Positions 1 through 5,824 of a stretch of DNA of 5,824 nt are shown piece after piece. A program made the position numbers and the translations under genes. Origin of the DNA: Lachnospiraceae bacterium. Lineage in GTDB: Bacteria > Bacillota_A > Clostridia > Lachnospirales > Lachnospiraceae. The notes beneath the pieces were generated by a model that searched no databases, was not told where the DNA came from, and worked only from the letters and a program-made list of their open reading frames with translations. Position 1 is the stretch's first letter; the number at the start of each line of letters is the position of its first letter. The stretch covers positions 1 through 5,824 of the forward strand of contig JAFRYJ010000142.1 in NCBI GenBank assembly GCA_017437705.1. The letters are read 5' to 3'.

Positions 1-150
1 GTTTGGAGTGAGCTTCATAGGTCATCTGAATACCCTGTGATGTGGGACTGACCACCAACACGTTTTGTCCTATAACCCTTATCGATTGTCCTTGCAACTC
101 GCATCCTTAACGGTCGATTTATAATAAAAAGGCATAGTAAATTAATTATA
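1..150. other. Unassigned low-GC edge region
   Basis: This stretch is visibly richer in A and T than the operon and carries no gene I recognise. On the plus strand a frame from base 1 reads 16 residues (VWSELHRSSEYPVMWD) to a TGA at 49-51 and could be the tail of a gene entering from the left. On the minus strand another frame is open after a stop near 108 and leaves through the left edge (containing VIGQNVLVVSPTSQGIQMTY), so it could equally be the start of a leftward gene. Neither has a convincing ribosome binding site or known motif. Two copies of GGACAA (minus strand; 65-70 and 86-91) stand 21 bases apart. The change in composition beyond the terminator may mark the edge of a different transcription unit or an inserted element, but I cannot show which. 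Confidence 0.3.
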
Positions 151-216
151 AAACCCGCATATCTGTTTTCCGAACATGCCCGAAGGGTTCCGGGAGAAAA
201 ACAGATATGCGGGTTT
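151..216 (-). terminator. Long perfect hairpin downstream of mrp, probable operon terminator
   Basis: Positions 151-169 and 198-216 are exact reverse complements (19 base pairs), separated by 28 bases that can themselves fold partly (gaa 172-174 with ttc 188-190, ccc 179-181 with ggg 185-187). Read on the minus strand, the 3' arm ends in GCGGG and runs into TTTTATAATTAATTT, a T-rich but interrupted tail. It starts 51 bases past the mrp stop, where a terminator for the five-gene run is expected. On the plus strand the hairpin is followed by TTTATGT, so weaker bidirectional action is possible. The stem is longer than a usual intrinsic terminator, which leaves room for another role such as 3'-end protection. 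Confidence 0.7.
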
Positions 217-267
217 ATGTACATGCCTGAAAGGTCCGAGAGTGCGAGCGTTATATTTTGCTTTAGT

Positions 268-1104
268 TTACAGATTTTTCACTGCTTCCACTATATTCGT
301 CAGGTAGATATTCTCCACATCCTCTATCCTGCCTGCATCACTGAATTCCGAATAAACGGGATCCACGGGGATCTCAGAATACGAAGGAATGAAAAGGGCT
401 TCCGCCAGATCCATTACACTGCTCTCACCGTAAATGAAGATCTTCCTGCCGCAGTCGGGGCATACCACATAGCTCATGTTCTGCACAAGGCCTATAACGG
501 GGATATCCATGGTCTCGGCCATGTTGTAGGCCTTTCTGACGATCATCTCCACCAGGCTCTGAGGGCTCGTTACGATGATGACGCCCTCAACGGGAAGGGA
601 CTGGAAAACGGTAAGGGGAACATCACCGGTTCCGGGAGGCATATCGATAAGCAGGTAATCCAGCTCTCCCCAGGTGATATCCGACCAGAACTGCTTTACG
701 AAGCCCGCTATAACGGGGCCTCTCCATATAACGGGAGTATCCTCCGTCTCCAGCAGGAAATTGACCGAAACGACCTTTATGCCGTCCCTGGACTCCTTGG
801 GATAAACATGGCCTTCGTCTCCCTCCAGAGGGCCTTCCAGTCCGAACATCTTAGGTATCGAGGGGCCTGTTATATCCGCATCCAGTATGCCCACCCTGAA
901 TCCTTCTCTTGCTAGAAGCACCGCTGTCTGGGCCGCCACAAGGGATTTTCCTACGCCGCCCTTACCGCTGACGATGCCGATAACATGCTTTATATTGCTG
1001 TCTTTCTGCAGAGGCACGCTGAAATCGGCAAATGCCTCTCTTCTGGAATCGCATTCCACGCTGCATGCTGCGCAGTTGCCCGATGCGTTTTCACAATCAC
1101 TCAT
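268..1104 (-). CDS. mrp: Mrp/NBP35 family iron-sulfur cluster carrier P-loop ATPase
   Basis: This 278-residue soluble protein belongs to the Mrp/ApbC/NBP35 branch of the SIMIBI P-loop NTPases, which bind an Fe-S cluster at a dimer interface and pass it to target apoproteins. The deviant Walker A is GKGGVGKS (47-54) with the extra signature lysine Lys48. Switch I is DADITGPSIPKMFG (75-88) and the Walker B/switch II region is DYLLIDMPPGTGD (149-161), nearly diagnostic of Mrp. The cluster-binding CxxC is CPDC (215-218). The N-terminus adds four cysteines (4, 11, 14, 18), recalling the extra Fe-S site of NBP35 rather than a bare ApbC, and common in short-tailed clostridial Mrp proteins. There is no DUF59/MIP18 domain at the N-terminus. 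The ATG at 1104 has AAAGGAGT at 1114-1121, 9 bases upstream. It follows the PBP stop by 54 bases in the same direction and is the last gene before the hairpin at 151-216, so it is probably co-transcribed. Confidence 0.95.
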   Translation of the reverse strand: MSDCENASGNCAACSVECDSRREAFADFSVPLQKDSNIKHVIGIVSGKGGVGKSLVAAQTAVLLAREGFRVGILDADITGPSIPKMFGLEGPLEGDEGHVYPKESRDGIKVVSVNFLLETEDTPVIWRGPVIAGFVKQFWSDITWGELDYLLIDMPPGTGDVPLTVFQSLPVEGVIIVTSPQSLVEMIVRKAYNMAETMDIPVIGLVQNMSYVVCPDCGRKIFIYGESSVMDLAEALFIPSYSEIPVDPVYSEFSDAGRIEDVENIYLTNIVEAVKNL

Positions 1105-1113
1105 TTAAAACAT

Positions 1114-1121
1114 ACTCCTTT
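1114..1121 (-). promoter_or_regulatory. Ribosome binding site of mrp
   Basis: AAAGGAGT on the minus strand, 9 bases before the ATG at 1104: a near-consensus site that confirms this start. A nearer ATG at 1113-1111 is followed two codons later by a stop (ATG TTT TAA) and is not a gene. Confidence 0.7.
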
Positions 1122-1158
1122 ATATCGTTCTGAACTCTTATTTATACATTGCCGTATG

Positions 1159-2811
1159 TCAATTATAATACGCCTGCAGCACCTTTCTTGCAACGGGTAC
1201 CGCCACCAGGGTGCTGGATGTGCTGGCATCCTCCACAAGGACGCAGATGGCGATCTTCTTCCCGTTCAGCTCCGCGTATCCCACGAACCAGTCGTTGTTT
1301 CCGCGGCCGCCCACCTCTGCGGTGCCTGTCTTTCCGCAGACGGTGAAGCCCAGGTTATAAAGGCCGTAGCCGGTGCCGTGCTTCACGGCTCCTTCCATAA
1401 GCCCCTGCATATATTCAGCTTCTGTGGACGACAGGATCTGGCCGCCGCTTACGGGCATATTCGTTTTTACGACGTTCCCTCCGGCACCTACTACCTGTTC
1501 CACCAGGTAGGGCTCCATAAGCACTCCGTCGTTGGCGATGGCTGATGCTATCATCACCGCATGAAGCGGCGTCATAACGGTCTCGCCCTGCCCTATGGCA
1601 GTTACGCCGATTACCCATTCGTTGGCATCATCCGCCAGGGTGAAGCTGCTCTTCGCATGGACCAGCTTAGTGGGCAGATCTCTGTTGAACAGCATGTCGC
1701 TGCAGGTCTCCCTGAATACTGACCGCTTTATCATGTTGCCCATGGTGGCATATGATGCGTTGCAGGAATTTGCAAAGGACCCCTCCAGGTCCTCACGGCC
1801 GTGGGCCGTCCTTCCGTAGCATTCCAGGACGGAGTTGGCCAGGGTCACGGTGCCGGTGCAGTTATACGTATAATCCGTACCGTACCCGTACTGTCTCACA
1901 TAAGCTACCGTAGTAAATATCTTGAAAATGGAACCCGGGGTGAACAGGCCGCTGACCGCCTGGTTCAGAAGGGTCTTGCTCTCCGGATCCGCCACGATGT
2001 TCGCATAGTCGTTTACCAGCGTGTTGGGATCGTAATCGGGCTTTGACACCATGCACAGTATCCTGCCCGTCTCCGGGTCCATGGCTATAACGACGCCCTG
2101 CTGATCTCCCAGCGCGTCCCAGGCAGCCATCTGCAGCTTCACGTCCAGCGTGGTGCATATATCGTTGCCCTGGGATTTGATGCCCCGGTATTCGTTTACG
2201 GCTTTCTTAATGGGATCCTCGTCGCTCTGGAGCATATCGTACTCCCAGGCAGATTCCAGTCCCGACCTGTTGACCTCCGTCGTCCCCACTACGTGGGCAA
2301 ACAAACGGCCGTAGGGGTATTCCCTCTTCTCCGCTCCCGATGCATCCGTAACGGTCTGGGCCAGGACCTCTCCGCCCTGGGCCAGGATCCTTCCCTTTAC
2401 AACAGTCTCGTTCAGCTTCTCGACGCGGGAGTTCTTCTCGCTGGAGGCCAGCTCCCTGGCATCCCTTATCTCAAATACCACCAGATAAGTGATAACGCAT
2501 ATGAACAGCAGCACGAAGAAATAAGTGACCCTCATGATCTCTCTGTTCTGTTTCTCATTCTGCTTTTTATTCTGCCGGTGAAGTACGGTCTTTGAGGCTT
2601 TTTTCCTTTCCTCAACTGCCTTTTCGGCCTCTTCTTTCGTGAGGAATGCCTTCTCTGCCTTTTCCGCCTTTTCCGCATCACCTGCCTCGGACTTCCTGCC
2701 TCGGCCCCTGCGGCCCTTTCCGGTCTCCGCAGCATCATTTGAGATATCCGCTATGTCGCCGTCGTATATGGAATTTTTTGTTTCGTTGTCGTCGAATCCG
2801 TTTCTTTTCAT
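1159..2811 (-). CDS. Class B penicillin-binding protein (PBP2/PbpA-type transpeptidase)
   Basis: This 550-residue bitopic enzyme crosslinks peptidoglycan stem peptides outside the membrane. Residues 1-92 are a highly charged cytoplasmic extension with a basic GKGRRGRGRK patch (31-40) and an Ala-Glu-Lys repeat (46-70). One membrane segment follows at about 93-115. A short non-catalytic region (about 116-230) holds a variant of the usual RG-x-I-x-D-RNGEVLA block, here KGRILAQGGEVLAQ (139-152). The transpeptidase domain has all three active-site motifs: SxxK as SIFK (Ser294, Lys297) in TPGSIFK, SxN as SCN (349-351), and KTG (494-496) in CGKTGTAEV. WVIGVTAIGQGE (399-410) is also typical. Two cysteines (318 and 331) flank a short segment in the way seen in related Gram-positive PbpA proteins and may form a disulfide. 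The ATG at 2811 overlaps the SEDS stop (ATGA), with AAAGGGGGGA 8 bases upstream. The absence of a large N-terminal dimerisation domain and the linked SEDS gene favour a PbpA-like protein; the cellular role (elongation or division) is inference. Confidence 0.95.
   Translation of the reverse strand: MKRNGFDDNETKNSIYDGDIADISNDAAETGKGRRGRGRKSEAGDAEKAEKAEKAFLTKEEAEKAVEERKKASKTVLHRQNKKQNEKQNREIMRVTYFFVLLFICVITYLVVFEIRDARELASSEKNSRVEKLNETVVKGRILAQGGEVLAQTVTDASGAEKREYPYGRLFAHVVGTTEVNRSGLESAWEYDMLQSDEDPIKKAVNEYRGIKSQGNDICTTLDVKLQMAAWDALGDQQGVVIAMDPETGRILCMVSKPDYDPNTLVNDYANIVADPESKTLLNQAVSGLFTPGSIFKIFTTVAYVRQYGYGTDYTYNCTGTVTLANSVLECYGRTAHGREDLEGSFANSCNASYATMGNMIKRSVFRETCSDMLFNRDLPTKLVHAKSSFTLADDANEWVIGVTAIGQGETVMTPLHAVMIASAIANDGVLMEPYLVEQVVGAGGNVVKTNMPVSGGQILSSTEAEYMQGLMEGAVKHGTGYGLYNLGFTVCGKTGTAEVGGRGNNDWFVGYAELNGKKIAICVLVEDASTSSTLVAVPVARKVLQAYYN
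2648..2674 (-). repeat. Three tandem 9-base units encoding Glu-Lys-Ala repeats in the PBP cytoplasmic tail
   Basis: On the plus strand the units read gccttctct, gccttttcc, gccttttcc; on the minus strand they give consecutive EKA-type triplets within residues 47-55 of the PBP. The last two copies are identical and the first differs at two positions. Because the unit is a multiple of three, slippage here would lengthen or shorten the charged tail without breaking the frame. A looser copy of the same Glu-Ala-Glu-Lys-Ala theme continues just downstream in the protein (residues about 60-67). Confidence 0.7.
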
Positions 2812-4124
2812 TTGCCCGATCCCCCCTTTACATTGAGAAGATATAAGCCCTGGATCACATAGAAAATGATGATGGTCGACAGTATGGAGCTTCCGCCGTA
2901 GCTTATAAGCGGCAGCGTCACGCCGGTGTGGGGTATCATTTTGGTTACGCCGCCCACCGTCAGGAATGTCTGGAAGCCGTAGGCCGTGGACAGTCCCGTG
3001 GCAAGCAGCTTATAGAAGGGATCGCTCAGCTTCAGCGAAATGCTTATGAACATTATGAAGGAGCTGATGTACACCAGTATCAGGCAGATCGCGAAGAACA
3101 GGCCCATCTCCTCGATGATGGCCGACAGTATGAAGTCGCTGACCACCACGGGGATAAGGTAAGGCATGCCGTTCATAAGGCCCACGCCGAACCACCCGCC
3201 CGTCGATATGGCAAACAGGGACTGGCATATCTGATAGCCCTCGTTCTCATAGTGGGACCAGGGATCCAGCCATGCAACGATCCTCGTCCTGACATGGGCA
3301 AAAAGCCCGTAGGCCGCCACGGACGCACCGGCCAGCACGACTCCTCCGGCTGCCAGCCATCTGGCCCTTTTGGTGGCAACATACAGCATCACTATATATG
3401 TTACGTAGAATATAAGCGCCGCGCCCAGATCCTTCTCCAGCACCAGCACCACCACGTAAAGCCCCGCCATCAGCGACACCGAGAGAAGGTACTTGAGGTC
3501 CTGACGCTTGTAGATCATGGCGGCTATGAAGAAGACGAACAGTATCTTCGCAAGCTCCGAAGGCTGCAGTCCTATGGGTCCGATACTGATCCAGTTGGTG
3601 GCGCCGTACTCTGTCTTGCCCAGCACGAATACCGAAGCGATCAGACCGAAGCCAAGAATGCCGAACACGTAGCCCCACCTGCGGAAGAAGCCCGCGTTCT
3701 TGATGATGACGGGCACAACGAAGCCGATGGCCAGGGAAACAAAGGCAATGCCCAGCTGTTTTCCCGCCAGCTCCGTGTCGATCCTTGTCAGATACATGAG
3801 CCCCGTCATCAGAAGGAAGCACATATTGTTCAGAAGGAGCTTCGAGCACCTTTTGTAAACAAGGTTATTGAGGATCAGCGTCCCCAGAAGAAGCGCCGCT
3901 TCCATGCCGTAAAAAACAAGATACTTGTTATCGTTTCCGCTCTTCAGGTAAAGAACCAGAAAGCACGTAGCCTGTATTAGGAACATGAAAACGTTCTGTA
4001 TGATGTAAATGGCACCCCCCTCGCTCCCCTGTCTGTCCCTGAACGCGAGAAATCCGCTCAGCGCATAAAGCGCAGCCAGAAAAACGATGAAATACCGTGA
4101 AAAGTTTGCAACAGTGTTTGCCAT
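2808..4124 (-). CDS. FtsW/RodA/SpoVE (SEDS) family peptidoglycan glycosyltransferase
   Basis: This 438-residue polytopic membrane protein polymerises lipid II into glycan strands, working with a class B PBP. Hydrophobic segments run throughout (for example about 10-27, 40-60, 70-90, 125-141, 150-168, 191-204, 211-229, 234-250, 257-274 and several after 320). Family blocks in order are GATNWISIGPIGLQPSELAK (174-193), EKDLGAA (230-236; Asp232 matches the essential SEDS aspartate), GYQICQSLFAISTGG (296-310), SDFILSAIIEEMG (329-341) and IPHTGVTLPLISYGGSS (397-413). Length is normal for the family. I take the ATG at 4124, 4 bases after the previous stop. The upstream in-frame TTG at 4136 directly abuts the AGAGGAG at 4137-4143, which leaves no spacing. 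The stop overlaps the PBP start (ATGA), so the two are probably translationally coupled. Sequence alone does not tell whether this is the elongation (RodA), division (FtsW) or sporulation (SpoVE) paralogue; the PBP partner and the IPHTGVTLPLISYGG style recall the RodA-PbpA pairs of Gram-positives. Confidence 0.95.
   Translation of the reverse strand: MANTVANFSRYFIVFLAALYALSGFLAFRDRQGSEGGAIYIIQNVFMFLIQATCFLVLYLKSGNDNKYLVFYGMEAALLLGTLILNNLVYKRCSKLLLNNMCFLLMTGLMYLTRIDTELAGKQLGIAFVSLAIGFVVPVIIKNAGFFRRWGYVFGILGFGLIASVFVLGKTEYGATNWISIGPIGLQPSELAKILFVFFIAAMIYKRQDLKYLLSVSLMAGLYVVVLVLEKDLGAALIFYVTYIVMLYVATKRARWLAAGGVVLAGASVAAYGLFAHVRTRIVAWLDPWSHYENEGYQICQSLFAISTGGWFGVGLMNGMPYLIPVVVSDFILSAIIEEMGLFFAICLILVYISSFIMFISISLKLSDPFYKLLATGLSTAYGFQTFLTVGGVTKMIPHTGVTLPLISYGGSSILSTIIIFYVIQGLYLLNVKGGSGK
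2820..2829 (-). promoter_or_regulatory. Ribosome binding site of the PBP gene
   Basis: AAAGGGGGGA on the minus strand, 8 bases before the ATG at 2811 and inside the last codons of the SEDS gene. The run of six G is an unusual but strong anti-SD match and supports translation restart at the ATGA overlap. Confidence 0.5.
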
Positions 4125-4128
4125 AAAA

Positions 4129-4932
4129 CTACTCAACTCCTCTGCTGAAGTGTCCCCTGGTAAAAGGGGTCACGCACGGGACATCCTCCCCGCGGGAGAA
4201 CGCCTTTAACGCATCGAATAGCCTTTCCGTTTCCCGGCTGTCCTCATCGAAAAGCTCCAGCCGAAGCGACGCCGGCTTTAAAGCGTCCACCTCCTCATAC
4301 CTGTCCATCAGATAAAGGGGCCGGGAATTAAAGATGATGTTGTAGCAGCAGTCGCAGACCGCCGCAGTCCTGAATGTATTGCGATACCTGTCGGTGAGCA
4401 CCGCATCACTTCCGGCGCCGCATACGCCAGCCGTCTTTTTGACGCACTGGGCCGTCACCATCAGAGGTATATAGGTATACACGATAAGCTCCGTGTCGTC
4501 AAGCCCGCGCTCCTTAAGCTCGTGACGGTTCAGCTCGAAGGGCGCTGTGGTGATGCCGGCACCCTGCTCCTTAAGGAACTCCTCAGCCATACCGTTAAAG
4601 CTGTAAAGGCAGCTGTCGGCCACGATGCCTGCACCCCTGTCTCGGGCGAACACGAGCTCCTCCATGGTCCTTACGAGAAAACCCCCATAGCCCTGTCCGA
4701 GGGCCTCGTCCATGATCCCCCGGATCCTGTCGGCATAGTCCTCCCTGACGATATGGGGCAGCGCCATATACAGCTGCACACCTTTATCCTTCAGACTTTC
4801 CAAAGTGCGCCAGTCCGAGGCCGCATGCCAGCTGATGTATGCCCTGTCTATATGCTCGAATATCTCCGGCCGCTGCAGCTGATCCGCACTGCGCACCAGC
4901 ACGCTTACCGGGTATCTATCTCCTGTATTCAT
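4129..4932 (-). CDS. C-terminal half of a long U32 family protein, as a separate overlapping ORF
   Basis: This 267-residue protein looks like the C-terminal region of long clostridial U32 proteins rather than an independent enzyme. Features recalled from that region are ELNRHELKERG (134-144), a stretch 149-171 running from ELIVY through PLMVTAQCVKKTAGVC, CDCCYNIIFNSRPLYL (193-208) and the terminal TRGHFSRGVE. Its five clustered cysteines (163, 171, 193, 195, 196) suggest a metal or Fe-S site. The ATG at 4932 is preferred: GAGGAAAGG (4940-4948) sits 7 bases upstream. A longer frame from a TTG at 4950 would begin upstream of that site. The ORF overlaps the preceding U32 ORF by 17 bases in the +1 frame, so it may be a natural gene fission with coupled translation, a frameshifted pseudogene half, or a sequencing error. 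Together the visible halves give 569 residues, and with the missing N-terminus would approach the 700-odd residues of single-chain members. The U32 link is confident; how it is expressed is not. Confidence 0.75.
   Translation of the reverse strand: MNTGDRYPVSVLVRSADQLQRPEIFEHIDRAYISWHAASDWRTLESLKDKGVQLYMALPHIVREDYADRIRGIMDEALGQGYGGFLVRTMEELVFARDRGAGIVADSCLYSFNGMAEEFLKEQGAGITTAPFELNRHELKERGLDDTELIVYTYIPLMVTAQCVKKTAGVCGAGSDAVLTDRYRNTFRTAAVCDCCYNIIFNSRPLYLMDRYEEVDALKPASLRLELFDEDSRETERLFDALKAFSRGEDVPCVTPFTRGHFSRGVE
4137..4143 (-). promoter_or_regulatory. Ribosome binding site of the SEDS gene
   Basis: AGAGGAG on the minus strand lies 12 bases before the ATG at 4124, a slightly long spacing, and within the last codons of the preceding ORF. 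It touches the alternative TTG start at 4136, which argues against that TTG being used. Confidence 0.45.
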
Positions 4933-5824
4933 CAAGGATCCTTTCCTCAAGCCCGTATAGGGCTTTTCTCCGTAGTTCCTTAAATTCCTTCACGGGGACG
5001 AAGAGGCCGCCGTCGCAGTCAGCTTTCAGGTCCTCAAAGTAAAGATCCGTGCCGCCGGTGCGGCTGATCTTGTCCAGGGCGTCCTCAGCAGTTACGGCTG
5101 TCTTCACCGCAGCCTCGGGAACCGGTCCTTCAGCCTCATATGCAGCGTTCCCCGCCGAGACGGAAAGCCTTAAGGGCTCCCCGCTTTTCATAATAAATCT
5201 ACCCTTTACGGGGATGCGGTCATCTTTTTCCGCTATCTCCGCAAAAACACGGTCCGCTGCGGCTCCTGCTTCCTTAGGGTAGGAAGGGCTCTCCAGGGTA
5301 ATCATGTCCCTGCCGCTGCGCTCATACAGGTACCCGCCGGAAAAACCGCTCCTGGACCAGGCCGCTTCAAGAAGGGCTATATCATCATCCGCCACGGAGA
5401 AGCCCTCTTTGCCCCTTTCGGCATAGAGATCCACATATTTCCTGTACATGTATGATGTTACAGCCGCATACTCCGGCCCCTTCATCCTGCCCTCGATCTT
5501 AAGGGAGTCCACCCCGGCATCACAGAGAGCGGGAATGTCCTCCAGGAGGCAGATGTCCCTGGGGCTCAGAAAGTATTCGCTGTTTTTATCGTTTAAAGGC
5601 CTGCCGTCAGCATCGACCCTATAGGGCAGCCTGCAGGGCTGGGCGCACCTGCCCCTGTTGCCGCTCCTGCCGCCGATGATGCTGGAGAACAGGCACTGTC
5701 CCGAATAGCAGTAGCACAGGGCTCCCTGGACGAATACCTCCACCTCCAGGCCGCTTGTTTCCCGGAGCTTCCTTATCTCCTTAATGGAAAGCTCTCTGGC
5801 GGCGACGATGCGGGTAACGCCGTA
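4916..5824 (-). CDS. U32 family protein (peptidase U32/RlhA-like), N-terminal part with DUF3656-like tail; 5' end cut by window edge
   Basis: The reading frame is open to the right edge, so 302 residues are visible and the true start lies outside the window. Visible residues 37-65 carry the U32 signature: Cys37, Cys39, the YSGQC block with Cys44, GGRSGNRGRC with Cys60, then AQPCR with Cys64. Residues 84-97 (YFLSPRDICLLEDI) and 107-115 (SLKIEGRMK) are further family blocks. Residues from about 200 to 302 resemble the DUF3656 module that follows the U32 barrel in long clostridial members, including a FVPVKEFKELRRKAL block near the end. Family knowledge: although named peptidases, characterised relatives (RlhA, TrhP, UbiU/UbiV) act in hydroxylation of rRNA, tRNA or ubiquinone precursors, and UbiU/UbiV bind an Fe-S cluster through conserved cysteines. 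The exact substrate here cannot be told. The frame stops at a TAG (4918-4916) just after LDEYRR, where long homologues would continue; the next ORF appears to be that continuation. Confidence 0.9.
   Translation of the reverse strand, partial: YGVTRIVAARELSIKEIRKLRETSGLEVEVFVQGALCYCYSGQCLFSSIIGGRSGNRGRCAQPCRLPYRVDADGRPLNDKNSEYFLSPRDICLLEDIPALCDAGVDSLKIEGRMKGPEYAAVTSYMYRKYVDLYAERGKEGFSVADDDIALLEAAWSRSGFSGGYLYERSGRDMITLESPSYPKEAGAAADRVFAEIAEKDDRIPVKGRFIMKSGEPLRLSVSAGNAAYEAEGPVPEAAVKTAVTAEDALDKISRTGGTDLYFEDLKADCDGGLFVPVKEFKELRRKALYGLEERILDEYRR
4940..4948 (-). promoter_or_regulatory. Ribosome binding site of the U32 C-terminal ORF
   Basis: GAGGAAAGG on the minus strand lies 7 bases before the ATG at 4932 and inside the end of the preceding U32 ORF. 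It decides the start in favour of this ATG over the in-frame TTG at 4950 and is the main sign that the second half can be translated by itself. The same bases encode part of LEERI in the first ORF, so the purine richness could also be coincidental. Confidence 0.5.

Noticed and set aside
15..224. 69-residue frame on the minus strand running through the hairpin
   Set aside because: Its beginning is encoded by the terminator stem and loop, there is no ribosome binding site, and the translation shows no known family.
217..915. 232-residue open frame on the plus strand opposite mrp
   Set aside because: It is antisense to an Mrp gene with intact Walker motifs, its translation has no recognisable motif, and its start lies right beside the terminator hairpin without a ribosome binding site.
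1157..1162. Perfect TTGACA (minus strand) just at the PBP stop, possible internal promoter for mrp
   Set aside because: At 16-18 bases downstream there is only TAAGAG/AAGAGT-like sequence, not a credible -10 box. The TATAAA copies nearby are at spacings of 10 and 32. The hexamer overlaps the stop codon by chance as far as I can tell.
3247..3849. 200-residue minus-strand frame inside the SEDS gene
   Set aside because: It is a +1 or -1 frame shadow of the SEDS coding sequence, Arg/Gly/His-rich, with no motif.
2928..3980. 350-residue open frame on the plus strand opposite the SEDS gene
   Set aside because: It is rich in His, Gln, Arg and Glu with no domain or membrane pattern, lies fully antisense to a gene with clear SEDS motifs, and has the composition expected of a complementary-strand shadow of GC-rich codons.
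1..5824. CRISPR array, tRNA, rRNA, riboswitch, toxin-antitoxin or phage defence genes
   Set aside because: No regularly spaced repeats, no tRNA or rRNA-like sequence, and no such protein families appear on either strand; gaps between genes are too short to hold them except for the left 267 bases, where only the hairpin is clear.

Overview
All recognisable genes in this window lie on the minus strand and read right to left as one compact run. In transcription order they are: the 3' part of a U32-family protein (cut by the right edge), a separate ORF that looks like the missing C-terminal half of that same protein, a SEDS-family (FtsW/RodA/SpoVE) membrane glycosyltransferase, a class B penicillin-binding protein (transpeptidase), and an Mrp/NBP35-type iron-sulfur carrier ATPase. 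A long hairpin past the last gene is probably the operon terminator. The remaining ~150 bases at the left edge are unassigned.

The gene families, the compact overlapping layout, the purine-rich ribosome binding sites (AAAGGAG, GAGGAAAGG, AAAGGGGGG) and free use of AGG/AGA arginine codons point to an anaerobic Bacillota, most likely class Clostridia and plausibly Lachnospiraceae. GC is roughly mid-50s percent by eye. The family-level assignment is inference from protein style; no RNA marker gene is present.

Layout: 4916-5824 U32 N-terminal part with its cysteine cluster and a DUF3656-like tail; 4129-4932 U32 C-terminal part, overlapping the first by 17 bases in the +1 frame; 2808-4124 SEDS protein, 4 bases after the previous stop; 1159-2811 penicillin-binding protein, overlapping the SEDS stop codon as ATGA; 268-1104 Mrp after a 54-base gap; hairpin at 151-216; low-GC edge sequence at 1-150.

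The SEDS protein (glycan polymerisation) and the class B PBP (crosslinking) form a classic peptidoglycan synthase pair, and their overlap suggests coupled translation. The U32 protein and Mrp belong to another theme: characterised U32 relatives are RNA or quinone hydroxylases, several of which need an Fe-S cluster, and Mrp-type ATPases carry Fe-S clusters. I see no evidence of an unknown multi-gene system. The most notable point is the U32 protein split into two overlapping frames at a domain boundary, with a good ribosome binding site for the second half.
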